DNA of 64,000 nucleotides from Palsa-1447 sp964509885 (GTDB taxonomy: Bacteria; Verrucomicrobiota; Verrucomicrobiia; Opitutales; Opitutaceae). The position numbers and the translations under genes were made by a program. The notes beneath the pieces are model-generated. The model was not told the origin of the DNA, did no database searches, and saw nothing but the letters and a program-made list of their open reading frames with translations. The DNA lies in NCBI GenBank assembly GCA_964509885.1, contig CAZDZL010000007.1, forward strand, positions 33,726 to 97,725, written 5' to 3'. Of the stretch, positions 44,444-53,135 are shown one piece after another (positions within the stretch are counted from its first letter, which is position 1; each line of letters opens with the position of its first letter).

Positions 44444-45877
44444 ATGAATTACCCCAAGCGAACCACCCTTTCGGGCATACCTGCTCTCGCCCGACTCCTT
44501 GTCCCGGCCCTTTCGTTGGCGGCGGCGTCACCGTGCTTCGCCGCGCCAGACGGCAAGGATCCGGGCACGTTCAAGAACGAGCTCTCCCGGACCTCAGTCA
44601 CCAAGATGGACCCCTACACGGTCGATGAGCAGCAGTCGGACAAGACCCACACGCTCTTCATGGGCGCGGACATTGCGATCAACCTCGACAAGGACCTCTA
44701 CCGCGTGCGGGACGTCTTCGGTTCCAACTGGGTCATCTCGATCAACGGCCAGGAGAGGGAGATCTCCTCCAAGGAGGCGCCGGTGAACCTTAAGATCACG
44801 CCGAACCTGAAGCTGACGGAGACCTCCGCCACGATCGTCGGATTCAAGAGGGTGCCGGCCTACTCCTACGAGAACGACCCGAACGTCCTCCTGACAAAGG
44901 GCATGAACAATTCGGCGGCGATGAACGCCGACCTCATTACCGTCGCGCAGAACGCCCAGCACAGGGTCGACACCCTCACGAACAAGGCCCTGCCGGGGGC
45001 CAACGTCTTTGCCGGGGCTGACGACCAATTCTCGGACGCCGCCTTGATGGCCACGGCGCAGCACGCCTTTTCAAATCTCCACACGACGGGGATCGACGCG
45101 CGAGGGAATCCGCTGCCGAGCGGATCCGTGGGCGGGGGCGGCGATTCGCTGGACTTGGGCTCGGCTTCGGGGGATCCCACGGTCCGGGCTGCGGAAGCAA
45201 GCGCCATTGGCGCCATCCACCAAAGCGGAAACGGCGATGAACCGGTGGGTCGCATCCTGACGCGGGGACTCGACGCGATGGACATCGAGTTCGACATCCG
45301 CTCGGCGAAGCCGCTGCACAACCCGTATGTGGTCACGATGACCCGTTTTCGGGCAAACAACGGCAAGCCGGGCATGGTCCAAAGCCTCGTCTATGCCGAG
45401 TCGCTGCATCCGATCGACGAGCACATTTCCCACGTCCACTTCACGGAAACGGGATTCCCGTTCAACTACGAGCTCGTCGATTTCCAGCTCCACATCTACA
45501 ACCAGGGCGAGGAGATCGCGACCAACATCGCGGCCAACCGCCTGGAGATGACGCGCGACGAGGCCTTCGAATACGTGAAGGCGGAATACATCGGCGCACA
45601 CGCGAAGGACACCCTGCCGGCCGTCCCGGCGATGGGAAAGATGCCGGCGGACCTTCACTCCGTGCTCGCCTCGGGCAGGTACGCCGACGCTTTCTATGTC
45701 AGGGTTTCGAAGGAGGGGCTTGCGGACGGGGCCTACTCCGATGCGGCCTGCACCCGGAGGATCGACGATCCCTATCTCGAGCAGGTCATTAGGAGGGTGC
45801 GCTTCAAGCCCGCCCTCAACGTGGGCAAGCCCGTCGACGGCGTCGCGTCCCTGACGCTCGGAAAGCTGGCGATCTAG
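44444..45877 (+). CDS. Tandem paralogue 4: secreted protein with TonB-C-like end
   Basis: 477 residues with the same architecture: signal peptide (LARLLVPALSLAAASPCFA), KTHTLFMGADIAINLDKDLY, NLKLTETSATIVGF, a Gly/Ser-rich linker (SGSVGGGGDSLDLGSASGDP), HNPYVVTMTRFRANNGKPG, ELVDFQLHIYNQGEEIATN, and RRVRFKPALNVGKPVDGVAS near the end. It is last in the array; a strong hairpin lies 7 bp after its stop. Spacing of 28-31 bp between copies 1-4 suggests one transcript from the TonB operon. Confidence 0.87.
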   Translation: MNYPKRTTLSGIPALARLLVPALSLAAASPCFAAPDGKDPGTFKNELSRTSVTKMDPYTVDEQQSDKTHTLFMGADIAINLDKDLYRVRDVFGSNWVISINGQEREISSKEAPVNLKITPNLKLTETSATIVGFKRVPAYSYENDPNVLLTKGMNNSAAMNADLITVAQNAQHRVDTLTNKALPGANVFAGADDQFSDAALMATAQHAFSNLHTTGIDARGNPLPSGSVGGGGDSLDLGSASGDPTVRAAEASAIGAIHQSGNGDEPVGRILTRGLDAMDIEFDIRSAKPLHNPYVVTMTRFRANNGKPGMVQSLVYAESLHPIDEHISHVHFTETGFPFNYELVDFQLHIYNQGEEIATNIAANRLEMTRDEAFEYVKAEYIGAHAKDTLPAVPAMGKMPADLHSVLASGRYADAFYVRVSKEGLADGAYSDAACTRRIDDPYLEQVIRRVRFKPALNVGKPVDGVASLTLGKLAI

Positions 45878-45884
45878 CCGGATC

Positions 45885-45903
45885 GGGCGCGGGAAACGCG
45901 CCC
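45885..45903. terminator. Hairpin between convergent genes, possible bidirectional terminator
   Basis: GGGCGCG (45885-45891) pairs with CGCGCCC (45897-45903) over the loop GGAAA. It lies in the 28-bp gap between the last paralogue and the convergent gene. There is no U-tract. Confidence 0.5.
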
Positions 45904-45905
45904 CC

Positions 45906-46787
45906 TCAGTTAGGGCTGCCCGGATTTGCGCCTGAAAACTCGATCCGCTCGCGGTTCAGGAGGTTCTGGAGCAGGTTGCTGTCGATCGCGGACTCCGGCG
46001 CGGGCTGCAGGCTCGACGCGGGCGCGGCCGCCGCGCCGGACCCCCGCGAGAGCGTGGCCTCGACGATCCTGGGCTCGTGCAGGTCCTTCCCGAAGAACGG
46101 GGCGCCCTTGGCGATCATCGATGGGATGACCTCGTCCATGTCGCCGCTCGTCTCCTGGGCGCTCAGTTTGACCCTCCACACCGGCTTCGCCTCGTGGCCC
46201 TGGGTCAGGCCCTGGTAGTCGAAGGCCGAGATGATGATGAAGATGCGCGGGCGGCGCGCATTCTCGACGACGCTCCTCGTCGGCCCGACAAGAAGCGCGG
46301 GCGAGGCGACGTTCATGTTCGTTCCGTCGGCCTTCTGTCGGCCAAGTATGTGGTTCTCCACCTCGGAGCCCAGCTCCTCGGTGCTCACGAGCCTGAGCCG
46401 CGCGTTGAGGTTGGACCTGATGCCGTAGGGAATCCGAGCCTCCTGGCGGTCCTGCCGCAGGACACCCCAATAGTAGGTCAAGAGGACGGAGGGCGACGCC
46501 CGGTTTGCCGAGAAACCCTGGTCCTTGAGCGCTCCATACAGCGTCTGGCGTACCCGGTCGGCCGTGGGCGGGGTGTCCCCGACGATCGGGTCGCCGGCCT
46601 CTATGTAGCCGCCGTCCATCGCGCAGTACGACACGGGCTTCGTCAGGTCGGACGGGGCGTCCTTTGCCGTCTCCGCGACGACGAGCATCTCGAAATCGTC
46701 GGAAAAGAGGTTGGCATGCGCGGCCGGGCAGATTCCAGCTGCCAGCGCGGCGGCGAGGCTGAGCGAGGGCCAGGATGATATTTTCAT
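45906..46787 (-). CDS. Secreted protein of unknown function
   Basis: 293 residues with signal peptide MKISSWPSLSLAAALAAGIC (PAAHA cut). Near the start, RVRQTLYGALKDQGFSANRA followed by VLLTYYWGVL looks like the beta-alpha unit of lipoproteins that take part in envelope stability (DUF4136-like), but the match is weak. The rest has PRIFIIISAFDYQGL and WRVKLSAQETSGDMD. It converges with the last paralogue, and lies 136 bp downstream of the GH29 gene on the same strand. Confidence 0.7.
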   Translation of the reverse strand: MKISSWPSLSLAAALAAGICPAAHANLFSDDFEMLVVAETAKDAPSDLTKPVSYCAMDGGYIEAGDPIVGDTPPTADRVRQTLYGALKDQGFSANRASPSVLLTYYWGVLRQDRQEARIPYGIRSNLNARLRLVSTEELGSEVENHILGRQKADGTNMNVASPALLVGPTRSVVENARRPRIFIIISAFDYQGLTQGHEAKPVWRVKLSAQETSGDMDEVIPSMIAKGAPFFGKDLHEPRIVEATLSRGSGAAAAPASSLQPAPESAIDSNLLQNLLNRERIEFSGANPGSPN

Positions 46788-46923
46788 GGGGTGGTGGATA
46801 TCAGACAGGGATTTCGACGGGTTGGCTCCAATGGAGTCCTCTCCATTATACGTGCTGCGTGCCTCCGCGGATGAAACCCGGTCCGGGTTTTTGGGAATTT
46901 CAGCCAGGGGATCCGCTAACCCT

Positions 46924-48024
46924 TCACTGCAAGTAGTTAGCGCGGAGGCTGCGATTCGAGCCCAACTGCTGGTTGTCCTGCCTCACCTCCGGACCCGCCG
47001 CCTTCTCGCCGGCGCGCACAAGGGCGCCGACTTCCCTAAGCCGCTGCAGCTGGGGCCCGGATATGAGCCCGTCGCGATCGGGGGGGACATCGAGCAGGTA
47101 GTTCGCGTTGCGCTCGTTGCACGCTCGGATCCTGTCGGCGATCACCGATGCGGCCTGCAGGTCGGACGGCTCGGACGCCTTGCGCCAGAACCAGCGCGCG
47201 CCGGTCTGGATCGTGTCGCAGACCTCGGCCGGCACCGCGTTGTCCCTCGCGGGAAGCTCGGACTTCCAGGGATACTCGTAGCTGAGCACGTCCGAGTCGC
47301 GGAGGGTGCGCGCGTTGTTGGCGAGCACGATGCAGCGGGGCTGGACCGACTTAAGGTAGGCCTGGAACTCGGGCCACTTGTCTCCGGTGTACTTGTTGGA
47401 AAACTGGTCGATCCAGAGAAGGTCGATGGGCCCATAGTTCGTCAGCATCTCGGCCAGCTGTCGCTTCATGAAGCCCACGTAGTCGCCCGACGCCTCTGCG
47501 GGGAGCCCGTGCAGGTTCGGCATGTTCGGCGGCGGCGCGTTCCTGTGGGCGTCGTCCGAATAGTCCCCGGGAAAGCAGTAGTAGAGCCCGACCTTGAGCC
47601 CGCGCGAGCGGCAGGCCTTCACGAACTCCCTCACGATGTCGCCCTTTCCCCCCCGGAATTTCCTGAACAGGGTCATGTCCCGCGAGGTGACCGAACTCGG
47701 GTACAACACGATGCCCTCGGTGTGCTTCACGGTCAGCACCATGTAGGTCATTCCCGCGTCCTTCGCGCAGTCCGCCCACTGCCCGCAGTCAAGCTTCGTG
47801 GGGTTGAAGAGGTCCGGGTCCTCGTAGCCGCCGGCCCAGTCGGTGTCGGCCGCCGTCGCCAGGTTGAAATGCACGAACATCCCAAACCGCCATTTCATGA
47901 AGTCGCGCTGCTGCGCCGTGAGGAGCGCCTCGGCGGGACCCGCCGACGGGGCCGGGTCCGGGAGCGCCGCCGGCGCCAGCGCGAGGAGCGCGAGGGGGAG
48001 GAGGGCGGCCTTAATTCGCTGCAT
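46924..48024 (-). CDS. Secreted alpha-L-fucosidase-like enzyme, GH29
   Basis: 366 residues from the ATG at 48024; a GTG 9 bp upstream is also in frame. Signal peptide RIKAALLPLALLALAPAALP. GH29 marks are MKWRFGMFVHFNLATAADTD, AGMTYMVLTVKHTEGIVLYP, the nucleophile region PIDLLWIDQF, and later RNANYLLDVPPDRDGL. It removes terminal fucose from glycans by a retaining mechanism. The catalytic domain is present, but there is no C-terminal beta-sandwich module, so it is a short member. It fits the polysaccharide-degradation theme. Confidence 0.87.
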   Translation of the reverse strand: MQRIKAALLPLALLALAPAALPDPAPSAGPAEALLTAQQRDFMKWRFGMFVHFNLATAADTDWAGGYEDPDLFNPTKLDCGQWADCAKDAGMTYMVLTVKHTEGIVLYPSSVTSRDMTLFRKFRGGKGDIVREFVKACRSRGLKVGLYYCFPGDYSDDAHRNAPPPNMPNLHGLPAEASGDYVGFMKRQLAEMLTNYGPIDLLWIDQFSNKYTGDKWPEFQAYLKSVQPRCIVLANNARTLRDSDVLSYEYPWKSELPARDNAVPAEVCDTIQTGARWFWRKASEPSDLQAASVIADRIRACNERNANYLLDVPPDRDGLISGPQLQRLREVGALVRAGEKAAGPEVRQDNQQLGSNRSLRANYLQ

Positions 48025-48152
48025 AGGCTTCACGGGTGGGGTAGGGCCCCGATAATGGCCCCGTCCGCTCCGTTTGCAAGGCGACGGGTGCCCCGGCGTC
48101 TCGGAATCAGCGAAGCCTTGACCTGCGCCGCGCGAGCAGCGACGTTTTTCAC

Positions 48153-48686
48153 GTGAAATCTATACCCCTTGGCAAACTGTTTCCGCTGTCCCTCCTTTGC
48201 CTCGCCTCTGTTGGCTTCGCCTCGTCCGAGCCGCCGGCCCCGGTCTCGCTGGGAAACAACACGTATTCCATCACGGTCGAGGCTTCGAACGCCTTTCACA
48301 GGGACCTCGACAAGCTGAAGGCGGAGGCCACGGACGAGGCCAACGCGTTCTGCGCCCAGCAGGGCAAGCAGTTCAAGGAGGTCTCGCTGACGGGGAAGGT
48401 GCCGATGTTCGGGACGGGATATGCCAAGGCCAAGCTCGTCTTCATGGCCCTCAATCCCGGGGATCCCCAGCTCACGATGCCGGTGACGCCCGCGGGGACG
48501 GTCGCGGCGCCCGTGGCCTACGCGCCCACAGCCTATGCGCCTGTCGCTCCCGCCGCGCCTCCGCACCTGACGACGGACGAACTCTACACTGAACTCGTGA
48601 AACTGGATGACCTGCGCAAGAAGGGCATCCTCAACGACGACGAGTTCCAGGCGGAAAAGAAAAAGCTGCTTAGCCGCTCGAATTGA
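48153..48686 (+). CDS. Secreted protein with C-terminal SHOCT-like helix pair
   Basis: 177 residues from a GTG at 48153. Signal peptide LFPLSLLCLASVGFA. The middle part is YSITVEASNAFHRDLDKLKA and EANAFCAQQGKQFKEVSLTG; a Pro/Ala linker (AYAPTAYAPVAPAAPP) follows; the end is ELYTELVKLDDLRKKGILND with EFQAEKKKLL, matching the SHOCT motif. SHOCT is thought to serve oligomerisation or binding. No specific function can be given. It is divergent from the GH29 gene. Confidence 0.8.
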   Translation: MKSIPLGKLFPLSLLCLASVGFASSEPPAPVSLGNNTYSITVEASNAFHRDLDKLKAEATDEANAFCAQQGKQFKEVSLTGKVPMFGTGYAKAKLVFMALNPGDPQLTMPVTPAGTVAAPVAYAPTAYAPVAPAAPPHLTTDELYTELVKLDDLRKKGILNDDEFQAEKKKLLSRSN

Positions 48687-49314
48687 TTCGGGCTCTGTCC
48701 GTTCCTTGCTCGTTGCACCATCTCGACTCGACCACGGGGCGTTAGCCGTGCATTCCCATGTTGTTGTCCCATGCGGCTGGTGGGTTGAAGGTTGTTGTTA
48801 TCACACCTCCATCCTCCAGTCCCCAGCCGCGGGGACAACCTATTGAAACTTCACACCTAGGGCCCAATCGAAGGGGTTTATGACGCGCTGTAAGCTATTG
48901 TCCGGCTGGCGCTTAAAGTAAAGCATATCAAATTAGTGTAGATTAATCTTGAGGGAGAGCCCCGCCTTCCGCTTCGATCCCCGTGTCAGCTGGACGGCCA
49001 CTTCCCAAAGGGAGAGCCGCCGCTGGGCTCCGCAAAGGCGGTGCCAGGGGTCAGCTCGCTAACAGAGACCGGAAATCCGGACCCGAGGCGAAACCAGGCA
49101 CGCCGGTGCCCTTGTCTCCCTAATGGTCCCTATATTTCCATCCTTTTTTCCCACGCTTTTGCGTCAACTGACCCCCTTTTATGGGCATTTGACGGCTTCG
49201 CGCTTGGCTGCACTCCAAGCCACTTCATTAGTGCCGACGTTAACACCACTACCCCAAGCGGGTTACCCCTCGGCTGATCCACCTGTTAGGCGAGACCCCC
49301 CCGCAGATTTCACC
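48687..49314. other. Long non-coding region before the BBP2 barrel gene
   Basis: 628 bp without a convincing gene. Bases 48841-48960 are AT-rich relative to the surroundings and could hold a promoter. Bases 48990-49110 are GC-rich with several local hairpins (see separate entry). Bases 49110-49314 are C/T-rich and end just before the ATG at 49315. Small frames in it lack family signals. Confidence 0.6.
48990..49110 (+). ncRNA. Possible structured 5' leader RNA, class unknown
   Basis: Four hairpins can be drawn in 110 nt: TTCCC/GGGAG (49002-49014), CCGCC/GGCGG (49017-49021 with 49037-49041), CCGG/CCGG (49069-49080) and GGCAC/GTGCC (49097-49110). It lies about 200 nt before the barrel gene. 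I compared it by eye with cobalamin, c-di-GMP, c-di-AMP and glycine riboswitch cores and found none to fit. Confidence 0.25.
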
Positions 49315-50703
49315 ATGCAAACCAAACAAACCCGCGTTCTGTTATTCACTCTCGTGGCCGCCTCGGCTGCGTTGGCGCTCGCTCCGAAGAGCCGAGCCGC
49401 CGATGCCCCCGACGCCATAATCTGGTCCAAGCCGGCTTGGCTCAGCGAGCTGTCCTTCGCCGTCAAGGAGTCCCACGATGACAACGTCTTCGGCGTCTCC
49501 GGCCTCGGAATGCCCGTGCAGTCATCCTGGGTGGACTCGGTCTCGGCCAAGATCACCTTCAACCTGATCCCCCTGCTGGACGACCAGAAGGACGTCACGG
49601 CCCTGTCGCTCACATACAATCCGGAGTCGGTCAGGTACGAGGACGCCACTACGGAGGACTACATCGCCCACAGGATCAACGCTGTGGCCAAGGGCAAGTT
49701 CGACGGCGGGTCGTACAGCCTCGAGAACGCCTACCTCTACAATGACGGCGACAGGTACGCCCCGACCTACGCGCTGAACCAGCTCGCCGGCGCGGCGGCG
49801 AACCAGAATGACAAGTTCCGCAACAACTACGCCCATTCGCTGGCCCGCGAACGCCGCAACCAGTCCCAGGACCGCTACAATTTCTGGGTCCAGTTCAACG
49901 ACGGCAACGTCTTCTTCAGGCCGGTGTCCTCCTTGACCCAGTTCAACCTGAACACCTTCCTCTTCAACACGGGGGCGGCCCCCTACAAGGGCTACCAGGA
50001 CTACGTCAGCCGTTATGACGTGAACGCAGGCGCGGACGTCGGCGTCAAGATCACACCAGACTTCTCCTTCTTTGTCGGCTACCGTGACGGCTACCAGCAC
50101 CAGGACCAGTTCGCGCTGGCGATCAACAGCGACCGCCATTTCTCGTCCAACCAATACCAGCGGGCGCTCCTCGGCATCGAGGGAAAGCCGGTGACCTGGC
50201 TCACGCTCAAGCTGGTCGCGGGACCGGACTACAAGGACTTCAACGCGAACGCGGCCGTCGCCAACTCGCGCACGACGCGCGCCTTCATCGAGGGAACGGC
50301 TTCGGCGGCCCTTCCTGACAACCAGTCGCTGACGCTCGGCTACAAGCAGTACATGTTTGTCGCCAGCACGGGCCTGGTCCCCTACGTCGACACCACGGCG
50401 ACCCTGGTCTACCACGTGAATGCGACAAAGGAGATTGGGATCGACCTCGGCATCAAGTACCTCGAGGCCAACTACACGATGGGCAACGACGTGGCGGGCT
50501 CGGCACCGAGCCGCCGCGACGACCTCGACAAGGGCGCTTCGGCCGGCGTCACCTACGCGTTCACGAAGAAGCTGTCGGTGGGCGTGACCTACACCTACGA
50601 CAAGGGAAGCAACGGCCTCGGGAATCTTCCGGCGAACCTTTTCGCGGCGTACCGCGACTTCGACCACAACGTGGTTTCCGCCAGCATTCAGTATAAGTTC
50701 TAA
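49315..50703 (+). CDS. Outer-membrane beta-barrel protein, BBP2-type
   Basis: 462 residues from the ATG at 49315 with signal peptide QTKQTRVLLFTLVAASAALA. The mature part starts with LSELSFAVKESHDDNVFGVS and continues as alternating short strands, ending in NVVSASIQYKF with the C-terminal Phe used by the BAM machine. The layout matches putative beta-barrel porin 2 proteins that are common in Verrucomicrobiota. The cargo is unknown. It has a long leader and a strong terminator, so it is a single-gene, probably abundant transcript. Confidence 0.85.
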   Translation: MQTKQTRVLLFTLVAASAALALAPKSRAADAPDAIIWSKPAWLSELSFAVKESHDDNVFGVSGLGMPVQSSWVDSVSAKITFNLIPLLDDQKDVTALSLTYNPESVRYEDATTEDYIAHRINAVAKGKFDGGSYSLENAYLYNDGDRYAPTYALNQLAGAAANQNDKFRNNYAHSLARERRNQSQDRYNFWVQFNDGNVFFRPVSSLTQFNLNTFLFNTGAAPYKGYQDYVSRYDVNAGADVGVKITPDFSFFVGYRDGYQHQDQFALAINSDRHFSSNQYQRALLGIEGKPVTWLTLKLVAGPDYKDFNANAAVANSRTTRAFIEGTASAALPDNQSLTLGYKQYMFVASTGLVPYVDTTATLVYHVNATKEIGIDLGIKYLEANYTMGNDVAGSAPSRRDDLDKGASAGVTYAFTKKLSVGVTYTYDKGSNGLGNLPANLFAAYRDFDHNVVSASIQYKF

Positions 50704-50725
50704 CCGGGACCAGTTCCTGGGACAC

Positions 50726-50761
50726 AGGCGGCCTTCCCATTTGGGAAGGCCGCCTTTTTTT
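50726..50761 (+). terminator. Rho-independent terminator of the BBP2 barrel gene
   Basis: AGGCGGCCTTCCC and GGGAAGGCCGCCT form a 13-bp perfect stem around ATTT, followed by a run of Ts, 22 bp after the stop codon. Confidence 0.95.
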
Positions 50762-50893
50762 GTCCGCGCACGGGGTCCGCGCCCTGTTTGAGGATGGCAA
50801 ACGGCGCCGGTTTCAGGCGGACTTCGCGTGCCTCGGGGCGATCTCCCCGAGGGCCGAATGTTTCCCGGCTTCCCGAAAATCCCCAGGCCACAC

Positions 50894-52363
50894 ATGACCT
50901 CTTTGGCGTTCGCTCCCCCGCGCTGCCCCCTGCTCGCGCTCATTCTCACCGCCGTGATGCTCGCCGGGCCCGCTGCCCCCTTTGCGCGAGCCGACACGGT
51001 CCCGGCGCTCAGCGGCATGCCCTCGGCGGACGAGCGAAAAAGGATGGGGGAGATGGCGGCTGCGGACTGGCAGAGGATGCTGGACCAGCTCCACCTTGCG
51101 GTTCCGGCCAACCTTCCCGCGCTCGCGGACGACCCCAGGCGGCCGGCCAACACGCACCCCGTCGCCGGGAGCCCGTGGAACTGGACCGACGATCTGCCCG
51201 GCCACACCTTCGTGCGCTCGGGCTGGGGCAATTGGACGAATTTCGACATGGCGAAGGCCGACCGGTACCCGATTCCCGACGCCCTGACGCTGAAGAGCGG
51301 CGCGCCGGTGACGGACGCCGCCACATGGTGGAGTACGCGGCGCCCCGAGATTCTTGAGGATTTCAAGTCGGAGATCTACGGCAGGATACCGGAGCACACG
51401 CCAAGGGTCGCCTGGGAAGTCACGGGCACGGAGAAGGGCGCCTTGAACGGCACCGCCACGCTCAAGCACATTGTGGGGCACATCGACAATTCCTCCTACC
51501 CCGCGGCCACCCCGGGCATCAACATCTCCCTCTTTATTCCCGTGGGCGCCACGGGCCCGGTCCCGGTGATGGTCGTCGCATGCTGGAACGCGACCGGCAA
51601 GTGGTTCATGCCGCCCCCGCCGGGGCCCTCGGCGGCGGACATGGTGATCGCCCACGGCTGGGGATTCGCGTTCGTCGACACCTACGGCATCCAGGCGGAC
51701 AGCGGAAGCGGCCTGGGAGTCGGCGTCATCGGCCTCGTGAACCGGGGCAACCCGAGAAAGCCGGACGACTGGGGCTCCCTCGCGGCCTGGTCGTGGGGAC
51801 TCAGCCGGGCGATAGACTATTTCGAGGGCGACAAGGACGTGGACGCGAAGCGCCTCGGGATCGAGGGGCACTCGCGGTGGGGCAAGGAGGCCCTCCTCGC
51901 CGCCGCGCTGGATCCCCGCTGGGCGATCGTCTATTCGAGCTGCTCGGGCGAGTGCGGCGCCAAGCTCCACCGCCACGACGCTGGCGAGTCGGTGGACAAC
52001 GTCTGCGGCTCGGGCGAGTACCACTGGATGGCCGGGAACTTCCTCAAGTACGCCGGCCATTGGGACCAGCTGCCCGTCGACCAGCACGAGCTGATCGCGC
52101 TCGTCGCCCCGCGGCCCGTCTTCATCACGGGCGGCACGCAGGACCTCTGGTCGGACCCGGTCGGGGAGTTCAAGGCATGCGTCGCCGCCGGCCCCGTGTA
52201 CCGCCTGCTTGGCAGGAAGGACCTGGGGACGTCCGACCTGCCCGCCCCCGACGCCGAGCTGATCGCGGGCGACATCGCGTTCAGGCTCCATGCCGGGGGG
52301 CACACCGACCTGCCCGACTGGCCGACCTTCCTTAAGTTTGCCGACAAGTATTTTGCAAAGTGA
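50894..52363 (+). CDS. Secreted CE15-like glucuronoyl esterase
   Basis: 489 residues from the ATG at 50894; an in-frame ATG at 50858 is possible. Signal peptide CPLLALILTAVMLAGPAAPF. The alpha/beta-hydrolase nucleophile is the Ser in IEGHSRWGKEALL. A following SGECGAKLHRHDAGES, the segment LPVDQHELIALVAPRPVFI and the late His in GGHTDLPDW agree with bacterial CE15 enzymes, which cut esters between lignin alcohols and glucuronoyl groups on xylan. It fits with xylAB in the same window. Substrate not proven. Confidence 0.85.
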   Translation: MTSLAFAPPRCPLLALILTAVMLAGPAAPFARADTVPALSGMPSADERKRMGEMAAADWQRMLDQLHLAVPANLPALADDPRRPANTHPVAGSPWNWTDDLPGHTFVRSGWGNWTNFDMAKADRYPIPDALTLKSGAPVTDAATWWSTRRPEILEDFKSEIYGRIPEHTPRVAWEVTGTEKGALNGTATLKHIVGHIDNSSYPAATPGINISLFIPVGATGPVPVMVVACWNATGKWFMPPPPGPSAADMVIAHGWGFAFVDTYGIQADSGSGLGVGVIGLVNRGNPRKPDDWGSLAAWSWGLSRAIDYFEGDKDVDAKRLGIEGHSRWGKEALLAAALDPRWAIVYSSCSGECGAKLHRHDAGESVDNVCGSGEYHWMAGNFLKYAGHWDQLPVDQHELIALVAPRPVFITGGTQDLWSDPVGEFKACVAAGPVYRLLGRKDLGTSDLPAPDAELIAGDIAFRLHAGGHTDLPDWPTFLKFADKYFAK

Positions 52364-52388
52364 GCGACCGTGGATTCAGTCGACGGAC

Positions 52389-53120
52389 ATGAGCGAATTC
52401 AAGGTGACCCTTCCCACGTCCGACGGCCCCATGGACCTGCATGGATTCGTCCCAGAAGGCCCCCCCGCTCGCCGGTATCCTGCGGTCATAGTACTGCAGG
52501 AGGCCTTCGGCGTGAATCCCCACATCAAGCGCGTCTGCCGGCGCGTGGCGGACGCGGGCTACGCGGCGTTCTCGCCCGAGCTCTTCCACCGCTCGGGGGC
52601 GGGCCTGGAATTCGGGTACGACGAGTTTCCCAGGATAAAGCCGATCTTTGGGGCGCTGACCAACGCCCAGGTCCTTGAGGACCTTCGCGTGGCGCACGGC
52701 CACATCTCGAAGAGGCCTGACGTCGATCACACGCGGATCGCGAGCTGGGGATTCTGCTTCGGAGGCTTTGCCTCGGTCATTGCGGCGTGCGAGCTGGAGA
52801 TTGCGGCCGCAATCTCCTTCTACGGCGGCGGCCTTGTCCACGCGCGGCCGGGATTCAGCCTGACGCCGCTGATCGGGAGCATGGAGACGATCCGCTGTCC
52901 CGTGCTCCTCGTCTACGGCGCGAAGGACACGGGCATCACCCCAAGGGACATCGCCGACGTCGAGGCGAGGCTGTCGTCGCTCGGCAAGGACTATGAGGTC
53001 GATGTCTATCCCAACGGAGGCCACGGGTTCTTTTGCGAGGACCGCGCCGCCTACGACCGTGACTCGGCGGAGGCCGCGTGGACGCGGGCGACAATCTGGC
53101 TCTCGAAAATGCTGGCCTGA
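52389..53120 (+). CDS. Dienelactone hydrolase-family protein
   Basis: 243 residues from the ATG at 52389. The Cys-Asp-His triad is visible: GFCFGGF (Cys nucleophile), GAKDTGI (Asp) and GGHGFFCEDR (His). The start MDLHGFVPEG and LQEAFGVNPHIKRVCRR are typical of carboxymethylenebutenolidase-like proteins. No signal peptide, so it acts in the cytoplasm. It starts 25 bp after the CE15 gene on the same strand. The substrate may be a lactone or ester but cannot be named. Confidence 0.9.
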   Translation: MSEFKVTLPTSDGPMDLHGFVPEGPPARRYPAVIVLQEAFGVNPHIKRVCRRVADAGYAAFSPELFHRSGAGLEFGYDEFPRIKPIFGALTNAQVLEDLRVAHGHISKRPDVDHTRIASWGFCFGGFASVIAACELEIAAAISFYGGGLVHARPGFSLTPLIGSMETIRCPVLLVYGAKDTGITPRDIADVEARLSSLGKDYEVDVYPNGGHGFFCEDRAAYDRDSAEAAWTRATIWLSKMLA

Positions 53121-53135
53121 CCCGGCCGGCCGCGG

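Noticed and set aside
48990..49110. Known riboswitch (cobalamin, c-di-GMP, c-di-AMP or glycine type)
   Set aside because: Some short words look similar (GTCAG, CCGGAAATCCGG, GGGAGAG), but their order and spacing do not fit any of these classes; kept only as an unclassified structured leader.
49041..49277. A 78-codon frame upstream of the BBP2 barrel gene
   Set aside because: It has no ribosome binding site or recognisable motif, and overlaps the hairpin-rich leader.
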